Origin: P36-A1 sp049478495
GTDB lineage: Bacteria > Bacillota_I > Bacilli_A > JAJDGJ01
Direction: 5' to 3'
DNA length: 64,000 nt
NCBI RefSeq assembly: GCF_049478495.1
Contig: NZ_CP168083.1
Coordinates: 1,178,001-1,242,000 of the forward strand
The notes beneath the pieces are model-generated. The model saw only the letters and a list, made by a program, of their open reading frames with translations. It did no database searches and was not told where the DNA came from. Position 1 is the stretch's first letter. Every line of letters starts with the position of its first letter. This document shows, piece by piece, positions 63,999-64,000 of this stretch. Both the position numbers and the translations under genes were made by a program.

Positions 63999-64000
63999 TT

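Overview
The window is A+T-rich DNA that uses the standard code (TGG for Trp, TGA as stop), has strong AGGAGG-type ribosome binding sites, sortase-anchored LPxTG proteins with MucBP repeats, a type II pantothenate kinase and a YwbE/RlmD/DEAD-helicase cluster. This fits a low-GC Bacillota of the Bacilli type; I cannot name the genus. Most genes sit on the minus strand.

Region 1 (1-4.3 kb) is ordinary chromosome: an acetyltransferase, a CPBP protease with its XRE regulator, two hypotheticals and one decayed gene. Region 2 (4.3-27.5 kb) is an island beside the 3' end of rlmD, visibly richer in G+C and full of remnants. It holds two near-identical ~743-bp direct repeats (DUF1643 fragment, DUF1413-like gene, terminase tail); between them a TetR/SDR/EFR1 flavodoxin-ferredoxin cluster (SDR dead) and a three-gene HTH / PD-(D/E)XK nuclease / 244-aa operon that looks like an uncharacterised defence module; then a multiply broken ImmA-HTH gene; then a phase-variable type I restriction-modification locus. 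That locus comprises hsdR, a small Cys-rich gene, hsdS, a tyrosine recombinase, an inverted hsdS cassette, a second hsdS cut by an IS3-family element, hsdM, and a methylase-like/S-like fusion whose NPPF motif has become VPPF. Three exact 19-bp sites in opposite orientations mark the invertible segments. A good sigma-A promoter and two copies of one dyad precede the operon.

Region 3 (27.5-43.2 kb) is core: rlmD, ywbE, DEAD helicase, MFS exporter, GNATs, a PAP2 phosphatase, a metallophosphoesterase with an unknown N-terminal half, a coaW-HAD-ABC exporter operon, and an OhrR-like redox operon (MarR regulator, CDF efflux, flavodoxin, glutathione peroxidase) with a promoter overlapped by two palindromes. 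Region 4 (43.4-50 kb) has two MucBP/LPxTG surface proteins bracketing a MazG + GIY-YIG/DUF2075 helicase pair. Region 5 (50.6-57.6 kb) has a YjiH-family carrier, an Eis-like acetyltransferase, a CAT-like acetyltransferase, ArsR-nitroreductase and VOC/SRPBCC genes.

Region 6 (57.6-64 kb) is the most unusual: four diverged ~210-220 bp structured repeats around an arginase-family gene. Read on the minus strand each looks like a small RNA gene, with a TATACT-type -10, a chain of hairpins and, in at least two copies, a terminator hairpin. An ISL3-family element has inserted into the loop of one terminator with a perfect 8-bp target duplication. An ABC exporter pair and the C-terminal part of an Mga-like regulator close the window.
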